From: M0027 sp021713415
GTDB taxonomy: Bacteria > Pseudomonadota > Gammaproteobacteria > Francisellales > Francisellaceae
DNA length: 40,841 nt
Direction of reading: 5' to 3'
Assembly: GCA_021713415.1 (NCBI GenBank)
Contig: JAKJJQ010000028.1
Span: forward strand, 1 to 40,841
Shown: positions 40,839 to 40,841 of the stretch, piece by piece
Numbering within the stretch: position 1 is the first letter of the stretch
Layout of the letters: every line of letters starts with the position of its first letter
Program-made: the position numbers and the translations under genes
Notes under the pieces: model-generated
Database searches by the model: none
What the model saw: only the letters and a program-made list of their open reading frames with translations
What the model was told of the DNA's origin: nothing

Positions 40839-40841
40839 ATG
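40839..40841 (+). CDS. Start codon of a gene cut by the right edge
   Basis: The window ends in ATG preceded by AAGGAG and a 6-base spacer, an ideal initiation site. Only the first codon is visible, so the product is unknown. The preceding inverted repeats are of a kind known from transposase genes, but no transposase sequence can be seen. Confidence 0.4.

Overview
The window looks like a piece of an AT-rich gammaproteobacterial chromosome. The core order tRNA-Tyr/Gly/Thr, tuf, tRNA-Trp, secE, nusG, rplKAJL, rpoBC is the classical gammaproteobacterial one. RpoB, RpoC, NusG and the ribosomal proteins resemble E. coli closely enough that RpoC residue numbers coincide. The low GC content and the accessory genes would suit the Francisella / Fastidiosibacteraceae neighbourhood. 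That placement is inference; no marker here proves it.

Layout. (1) 1-1.1 kb: the 3' end of an unidentified gene, a 54-residue secreted micro-protein with its own strong promoter and long leader, and a MarR regulator with a candidate operator. (2) 1.2-3.4 kb, minus strand: lapA-galU-tsaD, tightly packed, just downstream of the rpoC terminator. (3) 3.5-17.4 kb, minus strand: the transcription/translation superoperon, read from a consensus promoter at about 17.4 kb. Its internal signals include a terminator with the secE promoter inside it, an L1-site-like hairpin before rplK, an L10 leader before rplJ and an attenuator-like hairpin before rpoB. Five start codons here (rpoC, rplJ, rplK, secE, tuf) are placed downstream of longer open readings, using Shine-Dalgarno position, homology or promoter position. 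(4) 17.5-24.2 kb: a DUF4124 envelope protein, relA, a KfrA-like DNA-binding protein, carA without carB beside it, and divergent phoB-phoR in which PhoR has no membrane anchor. (5) 24.3-29.5 kb: accessory genes for a fatty acid hydroxylase-type membrane protein, a small secreted protein, an FAD monooxygenase, a DUF3261-like lipoprotein, an APC permease and a 4-TM protein.

(6) 29.7-40.8 kb is the most unusual part. Two paralogous lipoproteins of about 1,080 and 1,096 residues each carry N-terminal beta-sandwich-like domains and 13 Asp-box repeats plus a closing segment. One follows an OmpR/EnvZ-type two-component pair on the same strand. Between the paralogs lies an Rpn-family PD-(D/E)XK nuclease gene with a Shine-Dalgarno-equipped in-frame internal start. 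The internal 69-residue reading frame has been duplicated downstream as a free-standing gene with a different tail, which suggests a toxic nuclease with intragenic and detached small antitoxins. A broken secreted-protein gene with an in-frame TGA follows. The right edge has inverted repeats that could hide the ribosome binding site of a gene whose ATG is the last codon of the window.

No rRNA gene, CRISPR array or complete insertion sequence was seen.
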